The notes below the pieces were generated by a model. That model searched no databases. It was not told where the DNA came from and saw only the letters and a program-made list of their open reading frames with translations. A DNA stretch of 45,437 nucleotides, from the NCBI GenBank assembly GCA_045631425.1, contig JAZQUR010000013.1, positions 1-45,437 of the forward strand. The letters run 5' to 3'. Position numbers and translations under genes: made by a program. Origin of the DNA: Treponema_I sp045631425 (GTDB taxonomy: Bacteria > Spirochaetota > Spirochaetia > Treponematales > Treponemataceae). Each line of letters opens with the position of its first letter. Position 1 is the stretch's first letter. This document shows positions 17,044-26,700 of this stretch, piece by piece.

Positions 17044-18334
17044 TATTAATCGATATACAAATCTCAAAAAAGCTGGTAGAGGAAAGTTCTGCCAGCTTTC
17101 ACTTCTTGCATTTTTATTTACATCAATTTTTCTAATTGTATCCTGTAAAAATTCTGAAACCGTTATTCTTTGGACAGACTGTCCAGAATTTGCTTCCTAC
17201 GTTGAAATTTACAACTCCCGAAATGAAAACAAAGTTTTGGCAGTATACAAAGAAAATCTAGTGGAAAGTTTACCACCTACTAGCGACGAGAAAAAACCTG
17301 ATATCATCGTGGGCTCTTGGCTTGAATCACTAAATCTAAAAAAACAATTTTTGCCTCTTGATTATCTACTTTCTGATTATCACCTTGGAAAAGATAAATT
17401 TTACTCTCAGCTTTTTTCAGTGGGATATTATGATGAAAAACAATATCTTCTCCCAGTAAGTTTTAATCTTTCATGTGTGCTATTTTCTTCAGAAAATGAT
17501 ATAACTTTCCCAAATAACTATATGCTTTCATTGGAAGAAATTAAGACCCTTTCAAAGGGCTTTAACAAACAAAATAAGTCAAAAATCTATACAAAAATGG
17601 GATTTGCACCATCTTGGAATAGCGAATTTTTGTATACAGCTATAAAATTAAATAATGTGAATTTTTATGAAGAAGATGGACAAATCTCTTGGGATGAAGA
17701 ACTTCTAAATCAATCAATCGAATATTTGAGAAACTGGACAACAGAAAATAATACAAATTCTACAGCAGAATCTGATTTTATGTTCAAATATTTGTACACT
17801 CCAGAATACAAATGGATTTCAGACGAAAATGTATTGTTTGCTTACTCAACAAGCGATGAACTTTTTTCAAATCCAGTGGAAAAACTAGAAAAAATTGATT
17901 TTAGATGGATTCAGCAGGATGAAAAAATCCCTTTTGAAGATAAAGTTGTATCTATGGGGATTTACAAAAAATCTACAAATATGAAAAACGCAGAACACTT
18001 TTTGACTTGGTTCTTAAATGAGGAAAATCAAAAAATTATTTTGGAAGAAATGAGCAATTTAAATTTCGTTTCATATAATTTTGGTATTGCAGGTGGATTT
18101 TCTTCTCTTAAAACAATAAATGAAACAATTTTCCCAAGTTATTATCCAAAATTGCTTGGAAATATGCCACCAGAAGAAAATCTAAAAGATATTTCGATTT
18201 TACCTTCAAAATGGCAAAGTTTAAAAGAAAGAGTTGTTGAAGTTTATTTGTTAGACGCAGTTGATACAACAAAAGAAGAAACTTCAGTTTCTATGGAATC
18301 CTTGATTTCAGAATGGAAAAAGCAACATTATTAA
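17024..18334 (+). CDS. lipoprotein, family 1 solute-binding protein
   Basis: From the ATG at 17024 the protein is 436 residues. It begins with an unusually long N-region (MSWLKNNINRYTNLKKAGRG) and a hydrophobic stretch ending in FLIVSCKN, a lipobox with the acylated cysteine near residue 41. The rest has the order of ABC-type family 1 solute-binding proteins (sugar binding): ILWTDCPEFASYVEIYNSR, KPDIIVGSW, FNLSCVLFSSEN, and NAEHFLTWFLNEENQK near the end. No ABC permease or ATPase gene is in the window, so it may be an orphan or have a role other than transport. The frame continues to 16982, but the long reading has no ribosome binding site; a TTG or internal start is also possible. It precedes the TPR and TonB genes. 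Confidence 0.75.
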   Translation: MSWLKNNINRYTNLKKAGRGKFCQLSLLAFLFTSIFLIVSCKNSETVILWTDCPEFASYVEIYNSRNENKVLAVYKENLVESLPPTSDEKKPDIIVGSWLESLNLKKQFLPLDYLLSDYHLGKDKFYSQLFSVGYYDEKQYLLPVSFNLSCVLFSSENDITFPNNYMLSLEEIKTLSKGFNKQNKSKIYTKMGFAPSWNSEFLYTAIKLNNVNFYEEDGQISWDEELLNQSIEYLRNWTTENNTNSTAESDFMFKYLYTPEYKWISDENVLFAYSTSDELFSNPVEKLEKIDFRWIQQDEKIPFEDKVVSMGIYKKSTNMKNAEHFLTWFLNEENQKIILEEMSNLNFVSYNFGIAGGFSSLKTINETIFPSYYPKLLGNMPPEENLKDISILPSKWQSLKERVVEVYLLDAVDTTKEETSVSMESLISEWKKQHY

Positions 18335-18374
18335 TTTTTCGTAACAAAATAAATTTAAAAAGGTTTGATAAAAT

Positions 18375-20087
18375 ATGAAAAGCAAAATATTTTTCTTGGT
18401 ATTTTTGATTTTTTGCGGGGCTATTTTCGCAGAAAATCAAGATTTTGCATCAGCAAAAAATTTGGCAGAAAACGGATTTTGGGCAGAATCTCTTGTGGAA
18501 TTGAAAAAAGTTCCAAAATCTGAGCAAAACGCTGATTATCAACTTTTGGAAGCTTTTGCAAAAGTAATGACAAATCAAGCATCTTCAAAAGATGAAAAAT
18601 ATATTTTAGAAAATGCTTCCCTTGAAAATAGATTAATCTTATTGGTGAAGCAAAAACAATATGCAAATGCAATTTCTCTTGGAGAAAGTGCTTTAGAAAA
18701 AGCAAAATTGTCACAACCAGAGAGATATTTACTAGGCTTGGCTTATCTTGGTACAGAGAATTACGAGAAGTCTGAGACTTTCCTTGGCACAGATTCTGTT
18801 TTTGCGCTCTTTTATACAGCATATTGTCAGTATGTTTTGGGGAAAACAGAGGAAAGTTACAACAACTTTATCAAGGTTACAAAAAGTTATCCTGCTCACA
18901 AACTGGGAATTGAAAGCCATATTTATGCTGCAAAATGTTGCATTATCAACGGTGATTACGAAAAAGCAATCCGTGAAGGTCGTCTTGCAATCAATAAGTC
19001 AAATGACCTTGCTCAAAAAGTAGAAGCAATTTTGTTAGTTGTGAATTTGCATCAGGAATTGAATCAGCTTGATGATGCTGTGTCTTTGTTGTCTACTTCT
19101 ACATCATTTAACGAAAAAAATATTCCTATCAAATTCAAATTAGCAGAGATTTACAGTTATTTGGGAAAAATCACTGAAGCAGACGAAATCTACGAAGATA
19201 TCCAAAACTTTTATGCTGGTACAAAATATGCAGAAGAAGCAAGTTTCCGTCGAGGAAAAATGTTTTTTGAAGCAGAAAAGTTTTTCCAAGCAAAAAATCA
19301 CTTTGCATTTTGTGAAAGTAATTTCCCAAATGGGGATTTTGCAGAACAATCAATGTATTACAAAGCAGTTAGTGCTGAAAAGCTAGGTCAAAGCGATGAA
19401 TCAGTTTTGCTTTTCCAAAAAATCACTATGCTATATGAAAAATCTTATTATGTTTTTGCAGCTCACGAACAACTAGCTTTCCTTTTTTATGAAGGCGGCG
19501 ATTATCAACGTTCTTTATATCACGTGGATTTTATCCAAGAAAATTTCAAAGAAGAAAGTGCATTTTCAAATATCAATAATTTAAAACCTCAGTTGGAATT
19601 GTTGATTGCTGGCGAAGATAAGGATGTGGTTTTGTTGCTTCAACAGTGGAATCAAAACAAAAAAGCCTCAACTCTAGAGGGAATGAAAGTTGGCATTGAA
19701 TTAGCCGGAAAATATCTTGTAACTGTGGAAGATAAAGAAAAAGGTGTTGAAATTTTAGGAGAAATTCTTTCAAAAATAGATGAAAATACAACTTCTTTTG
19801 AAAAAGCTGATATTGCAGGAAAAGCAAACAGTTTGCTAGGTTTGTATAACGCCATAAACGCCGATTATGTTTTCGCATCTGAATATTATCTAAAAGCGGC
19901 TTCATTTTATATGGGAACCAGCACCGAAAATGCGGCAGAAGCCATGTACAAGGCAGCTCTTGCTTTGGGAAATGCAAAAAAAATAAAAGATGTTGAGTTG
20001 GTTTACAATAAGATGAAAACTTTATATCCAACTTCTGATTGGACTGAAAAAACTAATTTGTTGTTAAACAGTAAAACTGGAAACTAG
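18375..20087 (+). CDS. periplasmic TPR-repeat protein
   Basis: A 570-residue exported protein with a signal peptide (KSKIFFLVFLIFCGAIFAEN) and then a nearly continuous helical repeat. TPR-like units can be seen in AKNLAENGFWAESLVELKK, LLGLAYLGTENYEKSETFLG, HIYAAKCCIINGDYEKAIRE, AEIYSYLGKITEADEIYED, FRRGKMFFEAEKFFQAKNHF and KAVSAEKLGQSDESVLLF. The layout recalls CpoB/YbgF and BamD-like TPR proteins that work with Tol/Ton systems. The start has AAAGG upstream at 18358-18363. It lies between the lipoprotein and the outer-membrane-like gene, with ExbB, ExbD and TonB further down, so a scaffold in the same envelope process is likely. Confidence 0.85.
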   Translation: MKSKIFFLVFLIFCGAIFAENQDFASAKNLAENGFWAESLVELKKVPKSEQNADYQLLEAFAKVMTNQASSKDEKYILENASLENRLILLVKQKQYANAISLGESALEKAKLSQPERYLLGLAYLGTENYEKSETFLGTDSVFALFYTAYCQYVLGKTEESYNNFIKVTKSYPAHKLGIESHIYAAKCCIINGDYEKAIREGRLAINKSNDLAQKVEAILLVVNLHQELNQLDDAVSLLSTSTSFNEKNIPIKFKLAEIYSYLGKITEADEIYEDIQNFYAGTKYAEEASFRRGKMFFEAEKFFQAKNHFAFCESNFPNGDFAEQSMYYKAVSAEKLGQSDESVLLFQKITMLYEKSYYVFAAHEQLAFLFYEGGDYQRSLYHVDFIQENFKEESAFSNINNLKPQLELLIAGEDKDVVLLLQQWNQNKKASTLEGMKVGIELAGKYLVTVEDKEKGVEILGEILSKIDENTTSFEKADIAGKANSLLGLYNAINADYVFASEYYLKAASFYMGTSTENAAEAMYKAALALGNAKKIKDVELVYNKMKTLYPTSDWTEKTNLLLNSKTGN

Positions 20088-20120
20088 GAAAATATTTGGT
20101 GATTTTTGGAGAGTAAAAAA

Positions 20121-20981
20121 ATGAAAAAAGTTTTTCTTTGTATTTTTTGTTTATTTTGCGTGATTTTTAGCTTTGCTCAAAGTGAAGAAATTATCCTTTT
20201 GCCGGATATTTTTACTGAGTTATCTTCTGGAACTTTCCATTTTGATGAAGATGCAATCCCGGATTTTACTGTGGAAGTGTATGAAGTTGTGGAAGAGCCA
20301 GTTATCGAGGAAATAATTGTTGTTGAAACAGTTGTAGAAGAACCTGTAGAAATCATTGTGGAAACTCCCATTGAAATTGAAGAAGTTCCGCCACAAAAAA
20401 AAGGCTGGTTTTTCAAAACTGGTGGAAAAGCAGAATTTTCAAAGGTGATGTTTGATTTCGTTCCAACTTTTGGCGTTGAATACTTTGGCGAAAAGTTTGT
20501 TTTTGGTGGAGATTTAGATATTGCCCTTGGTGGAAGTTCAGTTTATTCTGGGGATAAAAAGCAGTTTTTCGCTATTGAATCATTGGATTTTATGGGAAAA
20601 TTCCAGCTTCCCAAAAATTTGTCACTAACTACAAAACTTGGGATTGAGCTTTTCCAGTCAAAAGATATGGAAAAAACTTTTGATTTTGCAGTTCCACTTG
20701 CTGTTAATTTGGAATACACAAGGGATTTTTGGAAAGTTTATGGGGAAGTTGGTCAAAAAACTTTTAGACTTTTTGATAATAATTTTTACTGTGGTTTAGG
20801 TGGCAGTGTGGAATTTTCATATTTCACAAACCAAACCGAAATTCAGTTAGGTAAAAAAATTGGCGTTGTAAATACTTTAAGTTTTTCAACAAACGAAGAC
20901 AAATATGAAGTATCATTTAACTTTGATTATTATTTGAAAGAATCTCCTTGCTTTGGGCTAAGCGGGATTTACAAATTTTAA
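20121..20981 (+). CDS. predicted outer-membrane beta-barrel protein with acidic linker
   Basis: 286 residues from the ATG at 20121, chosen for the GGAGAG just upstream; a TTG at 20106 lies on top of that site. A signal peptide (KKVFLCIFCLFCVIFSFAQ) is followed by a 65-residue acidic stretch rich in Val, Glu and Pro with repeated VEEPV-like units (residues 50-90), then a beta-rich region of about 190 residues with alternating aromatics and a terminal phenylalanine (GLSGIYKF), the usual end of outer-membrane barrels. I do not recognise a family. Position between the TPR gene and exbB suggests it belongs to the same machine. The acidic linker could meet the basic TonB-like linker. Confidence 0.65.
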   Translation: MKKVFLCIFCLFCVIFSFAQSEEIILLPDIFTELSSGTFHFDEDAIPDFTVEVYEVVEEPVIEEIIVVETVVEEPVEIIVETPIEIEEVPPQKKGWFFKTGGKAEFSKVMFDFVPTFGVEYFGEKFVFGGDLDIALGGSSVYSGDKKQFFAIESLDFMGKFQLPKNLSLTTKLGIELFQSKDMEKTFDFAVPLAVNLEYTRDFWKVYGEVGQKTFRLFDNNFYCGLGGSVEFSYFTNQTEIQLGKKIGVVNTLSFSTNEDKYEVSFNFDYYLKESPCFGLSGIYKF

Positions 20982-21016
20982 TATAAAAATGGGACACATA
21001 AGGAGGAAATGTAAAT

Positions 21017-21628
21017 ATGTTTGGTGTTTTAAAAAGTGGTGGAATCTTGATGATTCCGATTTTATTGTGTGGAGTTTTTGCAACTTTCATCATTGTAGAA
21101 AGAATTATGTATTTTCTTTCTCTAAAGAAAAAAACTGAATTATTTAGAGAAAAAATTGCAAATCCTTTGAGTACAAGAAAATATGCTGAAGTTTATGAAG
21201 TTTGTAAAAATGAAGATATTCCAGAAGCCGCTGTAATTGGAAAGGCTGTATATTTTAGAAATACTCCGCTTACAATTCAAAAAGATGCTGTTAATGCGGA
21301 AATTGATAAACAAGTTCCAAAACTAGAAAAATACTTAACATCACTTGGAACAATCGCAAATATTTCAACTTTGCTTGGGCTACTAGGAACTGTAACAGGA
21401 AATATTTCTGCTTTTGGTGTTTTAGGCGAAGGCGCATCTATGGGAAATCCTGCTTTACTTGCAGGGTCTATTGCTGAAGCTTTGGTTACAACTGCCAGTG
21501 GTCTTGTAATCTCAATTCCATCATTGATTTTTCACAATTTCTTTGTTGCAAAAGTTGATAAAATCTTGTCAGAAATGGAAACTTCTATCACAGAATTGCA
21601 ATTACAGTTCTTAAAAAAAGAAGACTAA
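21017..21628 (+). CDS. MotA/TolQ/ExbB-family proton channel protein
   Basis: A 203-residue inner-membrane protein with three hydrophobic segments: one near residues 9-29 and two in the C-terminal half. The latter contain the conserved stretch IANISTLLGLLGTVTGNISAF and the glycine/alanine helix EALVTTASGLVISIPSLIF. This is the TolQ/ExbB type proton channel that powers TonB-like proteins with ExbD. AGGAGG lies upstream. It is followed directly by exbD and a TonB-like gene, so the call as an ExbB-like subunit is secure; TolQ is less likely as no TolA or Pal is nearby. Confidence 0.93.
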   Translation: MFGVLKSGGILMIPILLCGVFATFIIVERIMYFLSLKKKTELFREKIANPLSTRKYAEVYEVCKNEDIPEAAVIGKAVYFRNTPLTIQKDAVNAEIDKQVPKLEKYLTSLGTIANISTLLGLLGTVTGNISAFGVLGEGASMGNPALLAGSIAEALVTTASGLVISIPSLIFHNFFVAKVDKILSEMETSITELQLQFLKKED

Positions 21629-21643
21629 TTTTTTGGAGTAAAT

Positions 21644-22057
21644 ATGAGAAAATCAAGAAGAGGTTCCCGTGGTAACGCTGCGCAAGTGGACCTTGTTCCA
21701 ATGATTGATATTGTTTTTCAGTTAATATTATTTTTCTTAGTATCTACAACTTTTGCTCTTTTACCTGGAATTACATTGAATTTGCCAGAATCTTCAACAT
21801 CAGAAGGTGTAAGTACTGCTGGAATTACAATTACCATGAAAGAAAATGGTCAAATTTGGTATAAAGACACAGAAGTTGATTTAGAAACATTAAGCAAAGA
21901 ACTAGAATCTTTTGATAAAGTTTCCTTTGAGGAAAGAGCTGAATATCCAATAAATCTCGAAGCTGACAGCCTTGTTACAAACGGGCAAATCGTTACAGTT
22001 TTTGATATTTTACGACAAAACGGATTTTCAGCAGTTAATCTTCGGACAACAGAATGA
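21644..22057 (+). CDS. ExbD/TolR-family protein
   Basis: A 137-residue protein with one N-terminal membrane helix (VDLVPMIDIVFQLILFFLVS) that contains the conserved aspartate of ExbD/TolR, D23 in PMIDI, which takes part in proton flow. The remainder is periplasmic, with the ExbD-type fold ending in LVTNGQIVTVFDILRQNGFSAVN. The start is 16 bases after the exbB stop, with GGAG upstream. Its stop overlaps the TonB-like start by 4 bases (ATGA), so subunit levels are coupled. Confidence 0.92.
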   Translation: MRKSRRGSRGNAAQVDLVPMIDIVFQLILFFLVSTTFALLPGITLNLPESSTSEGVSTAGITITMKENGQIWYKDTEVDLETLSKELESFDKVSFEERAEYPINLEADSLVTNGQIVTVFDILRQNGFSAVNLRTTE

Positions 22058-23067
22058 ATCTAAAAAAAAGTGAATTACAAAGTCTAATAATTACATCTTC
22101 TCTTTGGGTAATCTTTTTGCTTTGCGCTGTGTTTATTCCAGTTGCACAAAAAGAAGAAGAAAAAAAGTATATTTCTGTAAAATTGACTTTGGCACCTGTA
22201 GAAAAAGTAGAGAAAAAAGTAGAACAGAGTAAGGTAGAGCAAAAACCTGCTGTGCCAGAACAAGTTGTAAAAGCGCCAGAGCCAGTGAAAACTGAGCCTG
22301 TAAAAGCGCCAGAACCGGTGAAAACTGAGCCTGTTAAAAAAACTGAGCCTGTTAAAAAAACTGAGCAAAAAACACAGACAGCTGCAAAAACTAAAACTTC
22401 TACACCAGCGAAACAAGAACTACAAAAATCTGTAGATGATTTAATGGCTGAGCAAAATGCAAAATCTACAAAAAAATCTGTGGATGAAGTTGACTGGGAT
22501 GCCTTGTTTGGAACAAGCTCAACAGTTGCTACAAATGAATCAAAAACTTCATCAAATTCAAATCAAAAAGTAGCAAGTAATCAGTCGGCATTATCTGGAT
22601 CAGCTGGTACAAGTTATGCAAACTCTTCATCAGTTTCTGCAACTAGCCAAAATCAAAGCAACTCATCTGTGCAATCAAACACAAATGCTATGTTGTCAAA
22701 AATTGTTACAAAAGAGTACGTAATTTCTTCATCAAACTTTGATTTTAAAGTGGAAATAAAAGAAAGCACTAGCAATGATGGAAGCACTGTGATTCAGCTA
22801 GAAGATGGCAAAATTCGCAAATTGATTTTTCCAAGAGAGCCAAAAATCACGCTACCAGAAAATGCTAAAATCGAAAAATCTGTAAATATCGAAATATCAT
22901 TCCAAGTGTTGAAAAATGGTTCGGTTACCAATGTGAAAATTAGTAACGAAGCTTTGATTTCGCCAGAAGTTGCCAATGAAATTAAGCGACAGATTGAAAA
23001 TTGGCGTTTCGATGAGTCAGATAGTGATGGACATGGACTGTTTAATTATAGTATTATAAAAAAATGA
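22054..23067 (+). CDS. TonB-like energy transducer
   Basis: 337 residues. One N-terminal helix (LIITSSLWVIFLLCAVFIPV) anchors it in the inner membrane. The periplasmic linker is Lys/Pro/Glu-rich (about residues 40-120) with tandem KAPEPVKTEPV units, then a Ser/Asn/Thr-rich region. The C-terminal 90 residues look like a TonB domain: FPREPKITLPENAKIEKSVN, ISFQVLKNGSVTNVKIS and EIKRQIENWRFDES. TonB passes proton-motive energy to outer-membrane receptors. It overlaps exbD by ATGA and is followed by a HAD gene with another ATGA overlap. Confidence 0.85.
   Translation: MNLKKSELQSLIITSSLWVIFLLCAVFIPVAQKEEEKKYISVKLTLAPVEKVEKKVEQSKVEQKPAVPEQVVKAPEPVKTEPVKAPEPVKTEPVKKTEPVKKTEQKTQTAAKTKTSTPAKQELQKSVDDLMAEQNAKSTKKSVDEVDWDALFGTSSTVATNESKTSSNSNQKVASNQSALSGSAGTSYANSSSVSATSQNQSNSSVQSNTNAMLSKIVTKEYVISSSNFDFKVEIKESTSNDGSTVIQLEDGKIRKLIFPREPKITLPENAKIEKSVNIEISFQVLKNGSVTNVKISNEALISPEVANEIKRQIENWRFDESDSDGHGLFNYSIIKK
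22270..22374 (+). repeat. tandem codon repeats in the TonB-like linker
   Basis: Two 33-base units encoding KAPEPVKTEPV are followed by shorter 18-base units encoding KKTEPV. The repeats keep the reading frame and make a stiff basic Pro-Lys linker, as in TonB proteins. Copy number could vary between strains by slippage. Confidence 0.8.
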
Positions 23068-23750
23068 AAACTGTAAATAATCTACCTGAGATAAAAGCGG
23101 TGGCTTTTGACATTGACGGAACATTGTATCCGAACTGGAGACTCTATACACGAATGGTTTTTTATTTCCTAAAAAATCTTCGTTTTTTTCTACGTTACAA
23201 TAAAGTACGAAAAGTATTACATAGAACCGCCGTTCTTGCAGACTTTTTTGAATATCAAGGTAGATTACTTGCTGAAGAACTTTCTGTTTCAAGGGAAGAA
23301 GCAAAAAGCCTAATTGATGAAAAAGTTTACAAAGGTCTAGAACCTTTTTTTGTTAATCTAAAACCTTTTCCTCACGTAAAAGAAACTTTCCAAAAATTCA
23401 AGGATGCAGGTCTAAAATTGGGGATTTTATCAGATTTCCCACCAGAACAAAAAAAAGACATTTGGGGAACTGCTCCTCTTTGCGATGTAATTATGGGCTC
23501 TGAAGAAACCGGTGCCTTAAAACCATCAATTTACACTTTTGGATCTTTGATTTCAGAACTAGATTTACCAGCAGAAAATATTTTATACGTTGGAAACAGC
23601 ATAAATTCTGATATCAAAGGTGCAAAAGCTGCGGGAATGCAAACTGCATATCTTGCTCCAAGATGGAAATTGCTTTTTAAGAAACTTCCAAAGGAAGCAG
23701 ATTTTTCATTTATAAACTATCGCAAATTACAAGCTTATGTGTTAAAATAA
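23064..23750 (+). CDS. HAD-superfamily phosphatase
   Basis: A 228-residue HAD hydrolase: motif I AFDIDGTLYPNW (about residues 13-24), motif II ILSDFPPE, motif III lysine in GALKPSIY, motif IV YVGNSINSDIKGA. An N-terminal helical cap with several aromatic and basic residues (FYFLKNLRFFLRYNKVRKVL) follows motif I. It overlaps the TonB-like gene by ATGA, so it is translated with the ExbB/ExbD/TonB set; why a phosphatase is there is unclear. It differs in sequence from the HAD gene at 6074. Substrate unknown. Confidence 0.83.
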   Translation: MKTVNNLPEIKAVAFDIDGTLYPNWRLYTRMVFYFLKNLRFFLRYNKVRKVLHRTAVLADFFEYQGRLLAEELSVSREEAKSLIDEKVYKGLEPFFVNLKPFPHVKETFQKFKDAGLKLGILSDFPPEQKKDIWGTAPLCDVIMGSEETGALKPSIYTFGSLISELDLPAENILYVGNSINSDIKGAKAAGMQTAYLAPRWKLLFKKLPKEADFSFINYRKLQAYVLK

Positions 23751-23795
23751 ACTAAACCAATACAAAAAAATAACATTCTTTGGGTGGAAGAAAAA

Positions 23796-26700
23796 ATGTT
23801 AGAAATGATTTTAAATTTATTGCCGTTACTTGCTTCGGTGTCTTTAATTCTTGTTTTTAGATATTTGGATAAAGATAATAGATCAATTGAGGGCGCAAAA
23901 CGCTATATCGATAATGCAAAAAGTCAATTTGATAAATACTTTCAGGATAATTCAAAAAAAATCCAAGATGCAGAAATCGAACTTGAAACTAAACAAAGTG
24001 TTGCTATTGCCGCAATAAAAAGATTAGAGTCAATTCAAGAAGAAGTAGCTACAAAAGCCGATTCATTTCAAGGCAATATTGATTCAATCTCTACAATGGA
24101 AAAGCAACTTTCTCAATACAGCGAAGTTCTAAACGACTTAATCGAAATGACTGCAAATGTTGAGGAAAATCTACAAAGACTTCAAACTGAATCTCGCTTT
24201 TTAGATAAAACAACAAAAAAGATAACAAGCCAAAAATCATTGTTAGATTCTCTTGAAAACAGAATCCCTAATATCATTTCTGATTTTAAAAATGAAAATC
24301 TTGCTCAACTAGATCAAGTTTCAAAAGATTTACAAGAAAAACTTCAATCACTTTCAGATCAATTAGATACTCAAACAAAGCAAAATCTATTTTCAAATCA
24401 AGAACTTTTGTCTGAAATTGAAAAAACATACACTACTGCAGTTGATGGTGCAAAAAATAAAGCAAAAGCACTAGAAACTTCTGTAATTTCTTCGATGAAG
24501 CAAGAACTTGAAGAAAACTTGGAAAAATTAAAATCAAGTTCAGAAGCACAAATCAAAGAATACGAAACTGAACTTGCAGAAAGCGTAGAAAATTTTAGAA
24601 CAAGTTTAACATCCCAATTAGAAGCATCTGAAAATCAAGTTGCAAGCGATTTAGCTCGAGTAAAATCAAGTTCAGAAGCACAAATCAAAGAATACGAAAC
24701 TGAACTTGCAGAAAGCGTAGAAAATTTTAGAACAAGTTTAACATCCCAACTAGAAGCATCTGAAAATCAGATTGCAAGCGATTTGGCACATGTAAAATCA
24801 AATTCTCAGGCTCAAATTGCTGACGTAAAAGCTGAAACTGAAGAACTTCTTTCAAAATATCGCGATGATGCAGAAATCCAAATTCGTACATTGTGCGGCG
24901 AAGCAGTTTCTCTAGCAGAAAAACTTGATTCGGATGTTCGTGCCTTATCAGTTTCTGTAGAAAATCGTGAAGAAAAACTAAACGAAACTTTAGATGCTGA
25001 AATCGAAAGAATTAACTCAACAATTTCTGAAACTCTTGCAAGTGTGGAAAATGATGCATCAAGCAAAATCACTTCACTTGCATCAAAACTTGCAGAAACA
25101 GTTGGAAACTTCAAGTCAAGTTTAACATCACAGCTAGAATCTTCTGAAAATGAAGTGATTTCTGATTTAACTCGTGTAAAATCTACTGCATCTGAAAAAA
25201 TCCAAGAATGCAAAGATGCAACAGAAGAACTTTTATCTCAATATAAAGCTGACACTGATTCTCAAATCCACTCATTAAATGAAGAAGTTGCTGCTTTAAC
25301 TGAAAAGTTTACTGCTGATTTTAGAACCTTGTCTGGTTCAGTTGAAAGTCAAGAATCAAAAATCAATGAAGCATTGGATAGTGAAATCCAGCGTTTGAAC
25401 AAATTGGTTTCTGATACATTAACAAATCTTGAAGAAGACACTACAAGTAAAATTACTGCTATCGAAGCAAAACTTACTGAAACAACAGATAATCTTGTTG
25501 CTCAAACACAAAACCAACTTCAAAGTGCAAAATCAGATATTTTTGCGGCAATTTCAGATACACAAAACCAAGCAAAAACATCTGTTGAAGATTTGAAATC
25601 AAGTTTTGAAACAGTTATTTCTGAAATCCAAAAATCAACTAATGCAGATTATACTGCTTTGGATCAAGAAACACGTGAAAAAATTGGAAAACTTGAAAGT
25701 ATCTTGGAAACTTCTCTTGCAAATATTCAGGCGAAAATCACTTCTATGGATTCTGAAAACAAAGAGAAAATTCAAACTAATATTGATGAATTGCAAGCAA
25801 AACTTTCTTCTGAATTGTTGGCTTTGCAAAAAGATTCTGATACAAAACTAACATCAGTGCTAAATGAAATTAATACTGCTACAGAAAAAGCTCGTGCTGA
25901 CTTAAATCAAACTTTGTCTGAAATTACAAATTCTACAGAAGAAGAACTTGAGATTTTTAGAAAAGATTCTGAACAAAAGTCTAATTTGCTAAAATCAAGA
26001 TTGGCAGAAGTTGATACTCAGCTTTCAAGTATTGAAAAGCGTAATAAATCTATTGATGAAGTGCTTAATAAATTAACTGAAGCAACTAACAATCAAGAAA
26101 GTGCAACAAATAGCGCAATCGCAAAATTAGAAGAAACTGTAAAAAGGGTAGTTTCAGAAACTCAAGCAATTATCAATTCTAAGGGACAAGAGCAAGTTGA
26201 AAATGCAAACTCTTATCTTGAAAGTGTTGTTAAACAATTAAAGCAAAGTTTCCAAGAAAAAGAAACAGCTTTCTTTGCAGATATTGATAAAGAACTTGAT
26301 ACATACAAACAAGATACAATTTATCGCTTTGAACGTCTTGATTCAGTTGGAAATGAAATTGCAACTCTAGACCAAAATCTTCGAGAAGCAATGAAAAACA
26401 CTGAAAACAAGGTAAACGCTGATTTTGCAAAATATACACAACTTCAAGCACAAAATCAGGCTGAATTTGCAAAAACTATTAATATCAAATCTGACACATT
26501 ATTAGAAAGACTTCATGGAATCGAAGGGGAACTTAACGAGCTAAAAGAAAAGTCTTATGCAAATGTTTCAGATAAGTTAAAAGTTTTTGAAGATGATTTC
26601 TTTGTGGATTTGAAAAAACGTGGTGATTCTCTAAATGAAACATTGTTAAGTTGGCAAGCTTCTTTCAATGAAAAAGTTCAAGAAATGTCAAAAGATTTTA

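Noticed and set aside
19573..20031. Minus-strand open frame of 152 residues opposite the TPR gene
   Set aside because: Complement of a well-supported gene; composition rich in Leu, Phe and His, typical of shadow frames.
22084..22416. Minus-strand open frame of 110 residues opposite the TonB-like gene
   Set aside because: It is the complement of the Lys/Pro repeat codons, giving a biased Phe/Arg/Trp composition, and has no ribosome binding site.
24531..24794. CRISPR-like or insertion repeat
   Set aside because: The two 132-base units are adjacent, in frame, and within a coding coiled coil, so this is a protein repeat.
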